Source: Frigidibacter sp. RF13 (GTDB taxonomy: Bacteria > Pseudomonadota > Alphaproteobacteria > Rhodobacterales > Rhodobacteraceae). From it: DNA of 64,000 bases. Within the stretch, counting starts at the first letter, position 1. Every line of letters begins with the position of its first letter. The translations under genes were made by a program, and so were the position numbers. The notes beneath the pieces were generated by a model that searched no databases, had not been told where the DNA came from, and was given only the letters and a program-made list of their open reading frames with translations. This document shows, one piece after another, positions 25,178 to 33,079 of this stretch. The DNA is taken from contig NZ_JAPNUE010000003.1 of assembly GCF_026626305.1 (NCBI RefSeq), positions 1 to 64,000 on the forward strand, read 5' to 3'.

Positions 25178-25206
25178 TTGACTCATCCCCCCCAGCCGTC
25201 TAGACC
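25178..25206 (+). promoter_or_regulatory. Probable promoter of the FO ATP synthase operon
   Basis: TTGACT (25178-25183), 17-bp spacer, TAGACC (25201-25206), giving a start near 25213 and a leader of about 22 bases before the atpI ATG. Same form as the lysK promoter. Upstream is an ATTGA-ACA-TCAAT dyad. Confidence 0.5.
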
Positions 25207-25234
25207 CGCGCCGACTGCCGCGAAAGGCCGAACC

Positions 25235-25591
25235 ATGCAGGAAGGTCCCGATCCCGTTCGTCTGAAGGATCTGGAAAAACGCATCGAGGCCCTGAAAAAA
25301 TCCGGGAAACCGGAGCCTCGGGTGGTGAAGGATTTTGGCGCCGCCGACCTTGGCTGGCGCATGGTGATCGAACTGGTCTCGGGGCTCGGGATCGGCGCGG
25401 CCATCGGATACGGGCTAGACCGCCTTCTGGGGACGCTTCCCTGGGCTCTGGTGGTTTTCACATTGCTGGGCTTTGCGGCCGGGGTGCGGGTGATGATGCG
25501 CACGGCGGGCGAGTTCCAGAAGCGGAACATGGAACGAAACGCGGGCGGCGACGCCCGGACTGAAGGGGAAAAAGATGGCAGCCGAGACTGA
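25235..25591 (+). CDS. atpI: ATP synthase accessory protein AtpI
   Basis: 118 aa. Charged N-terminus ([19 protein letters not shown]) followed by two membrane helices [20 protein letters not shown] and [20 protein letters not shown], the standard plan of AtpI, which helps assemble the c-ring. ATG at 25235 is preferred over the upstream TTG, which lies in the -35 box. Overlaps atpB by 17 bases. Confidence 0.88.
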   Translation: MQEGPDPVRLKDLEKRIEALKKSGKPEPRVVKDFGAADLGWRMVIELVSGLGIGAAIGYGLDRLLGTLPWALVVFTLLGFAAGVRVMMRTAGEFQKRNMERNAGGDARTEGEKDGSRD

Positions 25592-26342
25592 AGCCCAGGG
25601 CCTTACGTTCCACCCGATGGACCAGTTCAAGGTCGGGCCGCTGTTCGGCGATGCGCTGAGCGCCTTCTCGATCACCAACGTCACGCTGTGGATGGCCATC
25701 GCGGTTCTTTGCGTGATCGTTCTCTTCGTTCTGGGCACCGCAAAGCGCTCGGTCGTGCCGGGCCGGATGCAGTCGATCGCGGAACTGGCCTATGGGTTCG
25801 TCTACAAGATGGTCGAGGATGTGACCGGCCATGATGGTGTGAAATATTTCCCCTATATCTTCACGCTCTTCGTCTTCATCGCCTTCTCGAACTTCCTCGG
25901 GCTATTGCCCGGCGCCTTCACCACCACCTCGCACGTGGCGGTCACGGCGGTGATGGCGGTCATGGTCTTCCTCTTCGTCACCATCCTTGGCTTCGCCAAG
26001 AACGGGCTGCATTTCCTCGGGCTTTTCTGGGTCTCGTCGGCGCCCTTGGCGCTGCGCCCGATCCTCGCGGTGATCGAGCTGATTTCCTACTTCGTGCGCC
26101 CCGTCAGCCACTCCATCCGTCTTGCGGGCAACATGATGGCCGGTCACGCGGTTATCAAAGTGTTCGCCGCCTTCGCGCCGCTCGTCCTCTTCTCGGCGGT
26201 GGGCTATGCGGTGACGCCGCTGTCGATCCTCGCGATCGTCGCGATGTATGCGCTCGAAATTCTCGTGGCCTTCATTCAGGCCTATGTCTTCACCATCCTG
26301 ACCTGCGTCTACCTCCGCGATGCGCTGCATCCGGGCCACTGA
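25575..26342 (+). CDS. atpB: FO ATP synthase subunit a
   Basis: 255 aa membrane protein with about five to six helices that forms the proton half-channels against the c-ring. The essential arginine lies in [22 protein letters not shown] (near residue 185) and the last helix [27 protein letters not shown] is the family end. Starts inside the atpI 3' end. Confidence 0.95.
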   Translation: MAAETEAQGLTFHPMDQFKVGPLFGDALSAFSITNVTLWMAIAVLCVIVLFVLGTAKRSVVPGRMQSIAELAYGFVYKMVEDVTGHDGVKYFPYIFTLFVFIAFSNFLGLLPGAFTTTSHVAVTAVMAVMVFLFVTILGFAKNGLHFLGLFWVSSAPLALRPILAVIELISYFVRPVSHSIRLAGNMMAGHAVIKVFAAFAPLVLFSAVGYAVTPLSILAIVAMYALEILVAFIQAYVFTILTCVYLRDALHPGH

Positions 26343-26389
26343 CATCGGTCACAATCTCAACTGCACTATCCAACCGTAAGGAGATACAC

Positions 26390-26629
26390 ATGGAAATCGC
26401 AGCTGCTGCCGCTCTCGGCAAATTCATCGGCGCCGGCCTTGCTTGCATCGGCATGGGCGGCTCGGCGATGGGGGTGGGCAATGTTGCCGGCAACTTCCTC
26501 GCTGGCGCGCTTCGCAACCCCTCGGCCGCCGCTGGCCAGACCGCGACCCTCTTCATCGGCATCGCCTTCGCCGAAGCGCTCGGGATCTTCTCGTTCCTCG
26601 TCGCGCTTCTTCTGATGTTCGCCGTCTGA
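26390..26629 (+). CDS. atpE: FO ATP synthase subunit c
   Basis: 79 aa two-helix proteolipid forming the rotor ring. Helix 1 contains [21 protein letters not shown]; the polar loop is [10 protein letters not shown]; helix 2 [26 protein letters not shown] carries the proton-binding Glu. AAGGAGATACAC before the ATG is the strongest RBS of the operon, as fits the high copy number of c. Confidence 0.96.
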   Translation: MEIAAAAALGKFIGAGLACIGMGGSAMGVGNVAGNFLAGALRNPSAAAGQTATLFIGIAFAEALGIFSFLVALLLMFAV

Positions 26630-26711
26630 TCCTGAGCGACTGATCCTTACGGCCGGGCGGGGGCGTTCGCGTACCCGCCCGCGAAGGTAAAGAGCATCTC
26701 CGGGGGAAAGA

Positions 26712-27296
26712 ATGGCCAATACCACAACCACCGCGACCGACGTCGCTGAAGGCACCGCCGAGGCCGTTGGCCACGCCGCGGACGCCGCCGGTCATGCGGC
26801 CGAATCCGCCGGCATGCCGCAACTCGATTTCTCGACCTTCCCCAACCAGATCTTCTGGCTTCTGGTGACGCTGGTCGTTCTCTATTTCATCCTGGCGAAA
26901 ATCGCGCTGCCGCGTCTGGCCGGGATCCTTGCCGATCGTCAGGGCCGGATTACTTCCGACCTGGAAATGGCGCAGAAGCTGAAGGATCAGGCCCAGGAGG
27001 CCGAGAAGGCCTATCAGCAGGCCCTGATCGACGCGCGCAGCGAGGCGGGCAAGATCGTCTCTGCCGCGCGGGCCGAGATTCAGGCCGACCTCGACAAGGC
27101 GACGGCCAAGGCCGATGCCGAGATCGCGGCGCGTGCCGCCGAATCCGCCAAGCGCATCGACGAGATCCGCGCGGGCGCGGTCGCCTCGGTAAGCGAAGTT
27201 GCCAAAGACACGGCCGAAGCCATCGTTGCCGCCCTCGGCGGCAAGGCCGATGCCAAGAGCGTCGCGGCGGCTGTCGCGGCCCGGATGAAAGGCTGA
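26712..27296 (+). CDS. atpX: FO ATP synthase subunit b' (second b-type stator)
   Basis: 194 aa. An Ala-rich N-terminal extension of about 40 residues precedes the membrane anchor [25 protein letters not shown]; the rest is a long amphipathic helix ([20 protein letters not shown]...) for the peripheral stalk. Heterodimeric b/b' stalks are typical of photosynthetic bacteria and many alphaproteobacteria. Also called atpG or atpF2 in different genomes. Confidence 0.92.
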   Translation: MANTTTTATDVAEGTAEAVGHAADAAGHAAESAGMPQLDFSTFPNQIFWLLVTLVVLYFILAKIALPRLAGILADRQGRITSDLEMAQKLKDQAQEAEKAYQQALIDARSEAGKIVSAARAEIQADLDKATAKADAEIAARAAESAKRIDEIRAGAVASVSEVAKDTAEAIVAALGGKADAKSVAAAVAARMKG

Positions 27297-27301
27297 CGGA
27301 C

Positions 27302-27856
27302 ATGAAGAGACTTGCATTCGCCCTGATGTTCGCCGCCACCCCGGCACTGGCCGCTGGCGGGCCGTTCTTCTCGCTCCGCAACACCAACTTCGTGGTGACG
27401 GTTGCCTTCATCCTGTTTGTGGCACTTCTCCTGAAGCTGAAAGTGCCGGGCATGATCGGCGGGCTTCTCGACAAGCGCGCCGAAGGGATCCGCGCCGATC
27501 TGAATGCAGCCAAGGCGCTGCATGAGGAAGCCAAGGCCCTTCTCGCCTCTTACGACCAGAAGAAGCGCGAGATGCAGGAACAGGCGGGCCAGATCGTCGA
27601 GACCGCAAAGCGCGAGGCGATGGATGCGGCCGAACAGGCCAAGGTCGATCTGAAGGCCTCGATCGCGCGCCGCCTGAAGGCCGCCGAGGACCAGATCGCA
27701 TCGGCCGAAGCCGCCGCGGTGAAGGAAGTGCGCGACCGCGCCGTGCAGGTGGCGGTTGCTGCCGCGGGCGACCTGATCGCGAGCGAGATGACGGCGGCCG
27801 AGCGCGGCAAGCTCGTCGATGCGGCGATCGGCGAGGTCGAAGCGAAGCTTCACTGA
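27302..27856 (+). CDS. atpF: FO ATP synthase subunit b
   Basis: 184 aa. N-terminal [17 protein letters not shown] resembles a cleavable signal, followed by the membrane anchor [21 protein letters not shown] and a long charged stalk helix ([28 protein letters not shown]). Last gene of the FO operon, five bases after atpX, ending at a strong terminator. No F1 genes follow, as normal for alphaproteobacteria with separate FO and F1 operons. Confidence 0.93.
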   Translation: MKRLAFALMFAATPALAAGGPFFSLRNTNFVVTVAFILFVALLLKLKVPGMIGGLLDKRAEGIRADLNAAKALHEEAKALLASYDQKKREMQEQAGQIVETAKREAMDAAEQAKVDLKASIARRLKAAEDQIASAEAAAVKEVRDRAVQVAVAAAGDLIASEMTAAERGKLVDAAIGEVEAKLH

Positions 27857-27877
27857 ACCTGAACCTACCAGAACAAG

Positions 27878-27903
27878 GGCCCGCGATCTTCGCGGGCCTT
27901 TTT
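27878..27903 (+). terminator. Strong terminator of the FO operon
   Basis: GGCCCGCG (27878-27885) / CGCGGGCC (27891-27898), 5-nt loop ATCTT, then TTTTT (27899-27903). Confidence 0.92.
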
Positions 27904-27917
27904 CGTTGGGGCGCGCT

Positions 27918-27986
27918 CGTCGCGCACTTCGTGCACGCCTCGCGAGATTGGCCGCCGTTGCCGAGGAGTGCACGAAGTGCTCGACG
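27918..27986. repeat. 25-bp imperfect inverted repeat
   Basis: Left arm 27918-27942 and right arm 27962-27986 match inverted at 23 of 25 positions; each arm also contains its own small hairpin GCAC-TTC-GTGC / GCAC-GAA-GTGC. Spacer is 19 bp. It lies between the FO terminator and the 3' end of the GntR gene, which is on the other strand. May serve as a transcription end for the minus strand or be a mobile-element scar. Confidence 0.6.
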
Positions 27987-27995
27987 AGGCGCCGC

Positions 27996-28766
27996 TCAGC
28001 CGCGCGTCTGTTCCTGTTGGAGCCGGAGCCGGGCCACATCCTCGTTGCGGTCGGCGCGACGCAGGTCGGACAGGCAATCCTGCACGAAGGTCAGATGCGC
28101 CTCGACCGCCGTGCGCGCCGCGACCGGGTCGCGCGCGAGGATCGCGTCGCGGATCGCCCGGTGCTGGTCCAGAAGCGTGTCGCGGGTCTGGCGCTGCCGG
28201 AAGATCGCCTGACGGTTATAGAAGACCCCGGCCTTCAAGAGGTCGAACATCGAGCGCATCATGTGCAGCATGATGACATTATGCCCGGCCTCGATGATCG
28301 CCATGTGGAACTCGGCATCGAGCGCCGCCTCGTCGGACGGGTCGCGCTTGGCATGCGCGGCCTCCATTCTGGCGAAGATCGTGTCGATCACCTGAAGGTC
28401 GGTGTCCGAGGCAAAGCGCGCGGCGCGCTCGGCCGCGAGCCCCTCCATGTCGCGGCGGAAATCGACATAGTCCGAGACCGCGTCGTCATGCACGGAAAAG
28501 AGCTTGATCAGCGCGGGCGAGAAGGCCGATCCCAGAACCTCGGCCACATAGATGCCGGACCCCGCACGGGTGGCCAGAAGCCCGGCCTCCTCCAGTTCCG
28601 CGACCGCCTCGCGCAGCGAGGGCCGCGAAACCGCGAGCCGCTCGGCCAGATCACGTTCCGACGGCAGCCGTTCGCCGGGGCGCAGCACGCCCTGCAGGAT
28701 CAGCCGTTCGATCTGGCGGACGACGGTCTGCGACAGCTTTTCGGAGTCGATCTTCTGAAACGGCAC
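27996..28766 (-). CDS. GntR-family (FadR/FCD) transcriptional regulator, candidate GlcC/LldR type
   Basis: 256 aa. N-terminal winged HTH: VVRQIERLILQGVLRPGERLPSERDLAERLAVSRPSLREAVAELEEAGLL. C-terminal FCD effector domain with metal/ligand histidines in EFHMAIIEAGHNVIMLHMM and LLDQHRAIRDAILARDPVAAR. Such proteins sense lactate, glycolate, pyruvate or sugar acids. GTG start at 28766. A dyad 15 bases upstream suggests autoregulation, and the same dyad form precedes glcD at 57.3 kb, so a role as GlcC is plausible though not proven. Confidence 0.85.
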   Translation of the reverse strand: MPFQKIDSEKLSQTVVRQIERLILQGVLRPGERLPSERDLAERLAVSRPSLREAVAELEEAGLLATRAGSGIYVAEVLGSAFSPALIKLFSVHDDAVSDYVDFRRDMEGLAAERAARFASDTDLQVIDTIFARMEAAHAKRDPSDEAALDAEFHMAIIEAGHNVIMLHMMRSMFDLLKAGVFYNRQAIFRQRQTRDTLLDQHRAIRDAILARDPVAARTAVEAHLTFVQDCLSDLRRADRNEDVARLRLQQEQTRG

Positions 28767-28780
28767 GCTACCCCCCGGAA

Positions 28781-28801
28781 TTGGTCAAGACATATGACCG
28801 C
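28781..28801 (-). promoter_or_regulatory. GntR-type operator dyad upstream of the regulator
   Basis: AATTGGTCA-AGACATA-TGACC: arms GGTCA (28783-28787) and TGACC (28795-28799) around a 7-base centre, with TTGG extending the left arm. FadR-subfamily operators use a TGGT...ACCA core. Matches the layout of the dyad at 57317-57337. Confidence 0.55.
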
Positions 28802-28821
28802 CCGGCGGATTGTTCAAACGA

Positions 28822-28850
28822 AAAGGGGCCGGGAAAGACCCGGCCCCTTT
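28822..28850 (-). terminator. Terminator of the OmpA-like lipoprotein gene
   Basis: Perfect 12-bp stem AAAGGGGCCGGG (28822-28833) / CCCGGCCCCTTT (28839-28850), 5-nt loop. On the minus strand the stem ends in TTTT; it lies 19 bases behind the stop at 28869. The A/T symmetry would allow use in both directions. Confidence 0.85.
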
Positions 28851-28868
28851 CGCGGCAATCCGGCGGGA

Positions 28869-29537
28869 TCAGCCGTTCGGGATGATGATGATCTCGACCC
28901 GGCGGTTCTGGGCGCGGCCCGCCGCCGACAGGTTCGAGGCGACCGGCTGGTCCTCGCCCATGCCATAGGGGTTGAGACGCGCGCCCGACACGCCCGCACT
29001 GCGCAGAACAGCGGCGACCGAACCGGCGCGGCGTTGCGACAGGTCCTGGTTGTAGGCGGCGGAACCGGTGTTGTCGGTATGGCCGACGATATCCACGCGG
29101 CTGTTCGGGTAACGCTGCAGGCTGTTCGCGACCGTGTAGAGGTCGTTCATGATGCCCGGGTTCACGCTTGCGCTGTCGACCGGGAAGAGGATGCCTTCGG
29201 GCATCACCACGCGCAGCCGGTTGCCTTCGTTGATGATCCGCACGCCGTTCGTCTGGATATCACGCTGCAGTTCGGCCGCCTGCTTATCGAGGAAATTGCC
29301 ATAGGCCGCACCGGCAAGCCCGCCGAGAATGGCGCCGCCGATAGCGCGGTCCGAGGTTTTGTCGTTGTCGTCGCCCGTCGCGGCGCCGAGGACAGCACCG
29401 CCGATGGCGCCGATCAAGGCGCCCTGCTTGGCGCGCTGGTTCGGGTCATTGGGATTGTAGGTGGGCTGCGGTGCGACGCAGGCGGTCAGGAAGGCGACCG
29501 CCGCGAGGCCCGCGATCAGAAGGGAATTGAGACGCAT
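28869..29537 (-). CDS. OmpA-family outer-membrane lipoprotein (YiaD-like)
   Basis: 222 aa. Lipoprotein signal LLIAGLAAVAFLTAC with lipobox LTAC near residue 20; a Gly-rich glycine-zipper stretch (GALIGAIGGAVLGAATG, AIGGAILGGLAGAAYG) at about 40-85; then an OmpA/Pal peptidoglycan-binding domain with VDIVGHTDNTGSAAYNQDLSQRRAGSVAAVL and AQNRRVEIIIIP, carrying the Asp and Arg that bind diaminopimelate. Tethers outer membrane to cell wall. Confidence 0.9.
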   Translation of the reverse strand: MRLNSLLIAGLAAVAFLTACVAPQPTYNPNDPNQRAKQGALIGAIGGAVLGAATGDDNDKTSDRAIGGAILGGLAGAAYGNFLDKQAAELQRDIQTNGVRIINEGNRLRVVMPEGILFPVDSASVNPGIMNDLYTVANSLQRYPNSRVDIVGHTDNTGSAAYNQDLSQRRAGSVAAVLRSAGVSGARLNPYGMGEDQPVASNLSAAGRAQNRRVEIIIIPNG

Positions 29538-29681
29538 CGATGAGCTCCAAGCTGTTTACGCGCTGACGCTCTGCATAACGCCTGTGTTAGGCAATAACGA
29601 TCCATTGCGTCTTTCGCGTCGGCGGAAAATTGCCAGTCGCGGACGTGGATGTCAGAGGGATGGCGAGCGACCGGCCCCGCC

Positions 29682-30530
29682 TCAGGCGGCTTCCTCGGCC
29701 CGCGCCGCCTCCCAGGCGAGCATCGCGCGCTTTACCGGCAGGCCCCAGTGATAGCCGCCAAGCCCGCCGGATTTCCTCAGCGCCCGATGGCAGGGGATGA
29801 GGAAGCTGACCGGGTTGCGCCCCACCGCTGTGCCGACCGCGCGCTGCGCCGTCGGGTGGCCGGTGACACGGGCAAGTTCGGAATAGGTGGTGACCTGACC
29901 CGAGGGGATCTGCAGAAGCGCTTCCCAGACCTTGATCTGGAAGGGCGCGCCGATCATCAGAAGCCGCGCCTCGCCCTTCTGTGCAAAGGCCGCCTCGACC
30001 CAGGGGCGGAGCGTCTCGGGGCGCTCGGTGAAGCGGGCCGCGGGCCAGCGGCCGGTCATGTCGGCGAAGGCCGCCTCGCGCCCGCATTCCTCGGCAAAGG
30101 CAAGGCCGCAGAGGCCGCGCTCGGTACCCATCGCCAAGGCCTCGCCAAAGGGCGATTGAAACCAGCCGTAGCTGACATCGAGGCCCTCGCCCGCCGCCGC
30201 ATAGGCGCCGGGGCTCATCGCCTCCCACCTCAGGAACAGGTCGTGGAGGCGCCCGGTGCCGGACAGGCCGGTCTCGTGCGCTGTATCGAGGAGCGTGAAG
30301 CGTTCGGCCAGCAACCGCTTGGCATGATCGAGCGTCAGGTACTGCTGATAGCGCTTGGGCGAGACGCCGACCCAGGCCGAAAAGGTGCGCTGGAAATGCG
30401 CGGGGCTCATCTTCAGCCGCTGGGCGAGGTCGTCGAGCGACAGGGCGGATTGCCCCGCCGAGTCGATCTCGCGCAGCGCGCGGCCGATGACCTGGTAGTG
30501 ATAGGCGTCCGAGAGACTGTCGATCTGCAT
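29682..30530 (-). CDS. Ada-like protein: AraC-type HTH plus O6-methylguanine-DNA methyltransferase
   Basis: 282 aa. Residues 1-100 form an AraC-type DNA-binding domain (LSLDDLAQRLKMSPAHFQRTFSAWVGVSPKRYQQYL); residues 190-282 form the alkyltransferase with the acceptor Cys in IPCHRALRKSGGLGGYHWG, plus VTTYSELARVTGHPTAQRAVGTAVGRNP. The N-terminal zinc/methylphosphotriester domain of E. coli Ada is missing, so it cannot sense phosphotriesters in that way. AAGGAGAAAAG stands before the ATG at 30530. Divergent from nth, another DNA repair gene. Confidence 0.88.
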   Translation of the reverse strand: MQIDSLSDAYHYQVIGRALREIDSAGQSALSLDDLAQRLKMSPAHFQRTFSAWVGVSPKRYQQYLTLDHAKRLLAERFTLLDTAHETGLSGTGRLHDLFLRWEAMSPGAYAAAGEGLDVSYGWFQSPFGEALAMGTERGLCGLAFAEECGREAAFADMTGRWPAARFTERPETLRPWVEAAFAQKGEARLLMIGAPFQIKVWEALLQIPSGQVTTYSELARVTGHPTAQRAVGTAVGRNPVSFLIPCHRALRKSGGLGGYHWGLPVKRAMLAWEAARAEEAA

Positions 30531-30636
30531 GTCTTTTCTCCTTGCCCAGAGAATAGGGCCGGGCACCGTCTCGCGCGACCCGGATTTTGCGGGTTTTTGC
30601 TTGCACGGTGCCATGCGCGCGGGGCATGAGGAAGCC

Positions 30637-31281
30637 ATGGCGCGCCAGCTCGATTATCACACGATCCGCGAGATTTTTACCCGGTTCCGGGAGGCGGAGG
30701 CCCATCCGAAGGGCGAGCTCGAGCATGTGAATGCCTTCACGCTGCTGGTCGCGGTGGCGCTCTCGGCGCAGGCGACGGATGCAGGCGTGAACAAGGCGAC
30801 GCGGGCGCTTTTTCAGATCGCCGATACGCCCGAGAAGATGCTGGCTTTGGGTGAGGAAGGTCTGACCCAGCATATCAAGACCATCGGTCTTTTCCGGCAG
30901 AAGGCCAAGAACGTCATCAAGCTTTCGCGGATTCTGACCGAGGACTATGGCGGCGAGGTCCCGTCCTCGCGCGCGGCGCTGCAGTCGCTGCCGGGGGTCG
31001 GGCGCAAGACCGCCAATGTCGTCCTGAACATGTGGTTCAAGCAGCCCGCGCAGGCGGTCGATACCCATATCTTTCGCGTCGGCAACCGCACCGGCATCGC
31101 GCCCGGCAAGGATGTGGATCAGGTCGAGCGCGCCATCGAAGACCATATCCCCGCCGAGTTCCAAAGCCACGCCCACCACTGGCTGATCCTGCATGGCCGC
31201 TATACCTGCACCGCGCGCAGTCCCAAATGCCGGGCCTGCCTGATCCGCGATCTCTGCCCTTTTGAGGAGAAGAACCTGTGA
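30637..31281 (+). CDS. nth: Endonuclease III
   Basis: 214 aa base-excision-repair glycosylase/AP lyase for oxidised pyrimidines. Helix-hairpin-helix LPGVGRKTANVVL with catalytic Lys (about residue 120), catalytic Asp in QAVDTHIFRVGNR, and the C-terminal [4Fe-4S] loop C-x6-C-x2-C-x5-C (CTARSPKCRACLIRDLC). AGGAAGCC before ATG at 30637. The stop TGA overlaps the next ATG (TGATG). Confidence 0.95.
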   Translation: MARQLDYHTIREIFTRFREAEAHPKGELEHVNAFTLLVAVALSAQATDAGVNKATRALFQIADTPEKMLALGEEGLTQHIKTIGLFRQKAKNVIKLSRILTEDYGGEVPSSRAALQSLPGVGRKTANVVLNMWFKQPAQAVDTHIFRVGNRTGIAPGKDVDQVERAIEDHIPAEFQSHAHHWLILHGRYTCTARSPKCRACLIRDLCPFEEKNL

Positions 31282-32270
31282 TGAAACGTTTCGATGTCGT
31301 GGGCCTTGGCAATGCCATCGTCGATGTGCTGACCCAGTGCGACGACGATTTCCTTGACTGGATGGGGATCGAGAAGGGGATCATGCAGCTTGTCGACCGC
31401 GAGCGGGGCGAAACGCTGTATGGCGCGATGAAGGAACGGGTGCAGGCGCCGGGCGGCTCGGTCGGCAACACGCTCGCCGGGCTCGGGAACCTTGGGCTGA
31501 AGACCGCCTTCATCGGCAAGGTCAAGGATGATGCGCTGGGGCGGTTCTATGCGAAGTCGCTTGAGGCGGAAGGCACGGTCTTTCCGAACCCTCCTTCTGC
31601 GACGGCGGAATTGCCGACCTCGCGCTCGATGATCTTCGTCACCCAGGATGGCGAGCGGTCGATGAACACCTACCTTGGCGCGGGCGCCGACTTCGGCCCC
31701 GGCGATCTGGATGACGCGGTGGTGAAGGCGGCCGAATATCTGTTCCTCGAAGGCTATCTCTTCGACAAGGATCAGGGAAAGGCTGCGTTTCTGAAGGCGG
31801 CAGAGGCCTGCCACAAGGCGGGCGGCAAGGCGGGGATTTCGCTATCGGATCCGTTCTGCGTCGACCGGCACCGGGCGGATTTCCGCAGGCTGGTGCATGA
31901 CCAGATGGATTACGTGATCGGCAACCAGCATGAATGGTGCTCGCTCTACCAGACCGAGGATCTGGAGGCGGCGCTCGCGCAGGCCCGCGCCGATTGCCCG
32001 CTGATCGTCTGCACCCGCTCAGGCGCCGACGTGATCATCTTGCGCGGCGCCGAGCGGGCCGAGGTGCCGGTGCACCGGGTGGTGCCGGTGGACGCGACCG
32101 GCGCGGGCGACCAGTTCGCGGCGGGCTTCCTTTACGGCCTCGCCACCGGCCAGAGCCTTCAGAAGGCCGGCCGCATGGGCTGCATCGCGGCAGCCGAAGT
32201 CATCAGCCATTTCGGCCCGCGCCCCGAGGCGGACGTGAAGGCGCTGTTCCGGGCGGATGGGTTGATCTGA
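31281..32270 (+). CDS. PfkB-family carbohydrate/adenosine kinase
   Basis: 329 aa ribokinase-fold kinase. N-terminal VVGLGNAIVDVLTQCDDDFL, the glycine switch QAPGGSVGNTLAGLGNLG, and the C-terminal signature VPVDATGAGDQFAAGFLYG with catalytic Asp. The profile (GxGNAIVD, long middle, IGNQHEW) is that of the alphaproteobacterial group annotated as adenosine kinase. ATG at 31281 overlaps the nth stop; a GTG one codon earlier is possible. Confidence 0.85.
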   Translation: MKRFDVVGLGNAIVDVLTQCDDDFLDWMGIEKGIMQLVDRERGETLYGAMKERVQAPGGSVGNTLAGLGNLGLKTAFIGKVKDDALGRFYAKSLEAEGTVFPNPPSATAELPTSRSMIFVTQDGERSMNTYLGAGADFGPGDLDDAVVKAAEYLFLEGYLFDKDQGKAAFLKAAEACHKAGGKAGISLSDPFCVDRHRADFRRLVHDQMDYVIGNQHEWCSLYQTEDLEAALAQARADCPLIVCTRSGADVIILRGAERAEVPVHRVVPVDATGAGDQFAAGFLYGLATGQSLQKAGRMGCIAAAEVISHFGPRPEADVKALFRADGLI

Positions 32271-32357
32271 GGGCTGTCCGCTATGCGGGACGAAGCGGAC
32301 TTTGCTTGCCGTTCGGTGAATGGCCGCTTTCGAGGTGATCCTATCCCATGATACAGA

Positions 32358-32999
32358 ATGGCCATGTTAACCCTTGATCATCTTACGATAGTTGCTCCCA
32401 CACTGACTGAGGGCGTTGAGCACGTTAACGATTGTCTCGGAATCGAGGTGCCTTTCGGAACACGACACCAGTACATGGGAACTCATAACCATCGCCTTCA
32501 ACTTGGCGAGAACGTCTATCTAGAGATTGTTGCGCTAGATCCTGATGGCGTTGATCCGGGGCGGGCGCGTTGGTTTGGCGTCGACGATCCGAGACAAGTT
32601 CGTTCAGACTGGGAGCGGAAGCGTCGGCTGAGGGGATGGGTTGCTGCAATTGCCTCGATTGAAGGCTTTGTCCGCCGGCGATCTGAGTTTGGAGAAGTTG
32701 TTCCGCTACCCTTCAACGAGCCCGAATTTGCCTTTGCCATTCCGGCTGATGGTTCTTTGCCCATGGGCGGCGTTCTTCCATCGCTGATTGACCACCGCGA
32801 TGATCCGACGCGGATGTCGGACATCCCCGACCTTGGAGCACGTCTGATTTCCTTCTCCCTTCAGCACCCGGAGCCAGAGGAGATCAGAGCCACGTATGAC
32901 GGTTTGAAGATTGACCGGCCACCAGAGATACGGGCCGGGGCGGTGTTTCGATACGAAGCCGAAATCGAAACGCCGGATGGCTTGCGCACTCTTTGGTAA
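32358..32999 (+). CDS. VOC-family (glyoxalase-like) protein
   Basis: 213 aa. Opens MLTLDHLTIVAPTLTEGVEHVNDCLGIEVPFGTRHQYMGTHNHRL, the first beta-alpha-beta-beta-beta unit of a Glyoxalase_3-type VOC protein with the metal-ligand His in DHLTIVAP and NHR; YLEIVALDPDG supplies the acidic ligand. Substrate unknown. Codons use far more A/T at third positions than the flanking genes, as does the DNA on both sides, which suggests recent acquisition. Confidence 0.7.
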   Translation: MAMLTLDHLTIVAPTLTEGVEHVNDCLGIEVPFGTRHQYMGTHNHRLQLGENVYLEIVALDPDGVDPGRARWFGVDDPRQVRSDWERKRRLRGWVAAIASIEGFVRRRSEFGEVVPLPFNEPEFAFAIPADGSLPMGGVLPSLIDHRDDPTRMSDIPDLGARLISFSLQHPEPEEIRATYDGLKIDRPPEIRAGAVFRYEAEIETPDGLRTLW

Positions 33000-33079
33000 G
33001 CCTGGCCAGTTAACGGTCGTTCGCGCGTTGCGCAGCATCAAGTAGTTTAGGGCTCAATCCAGCCTTTCGCAATCACCAC

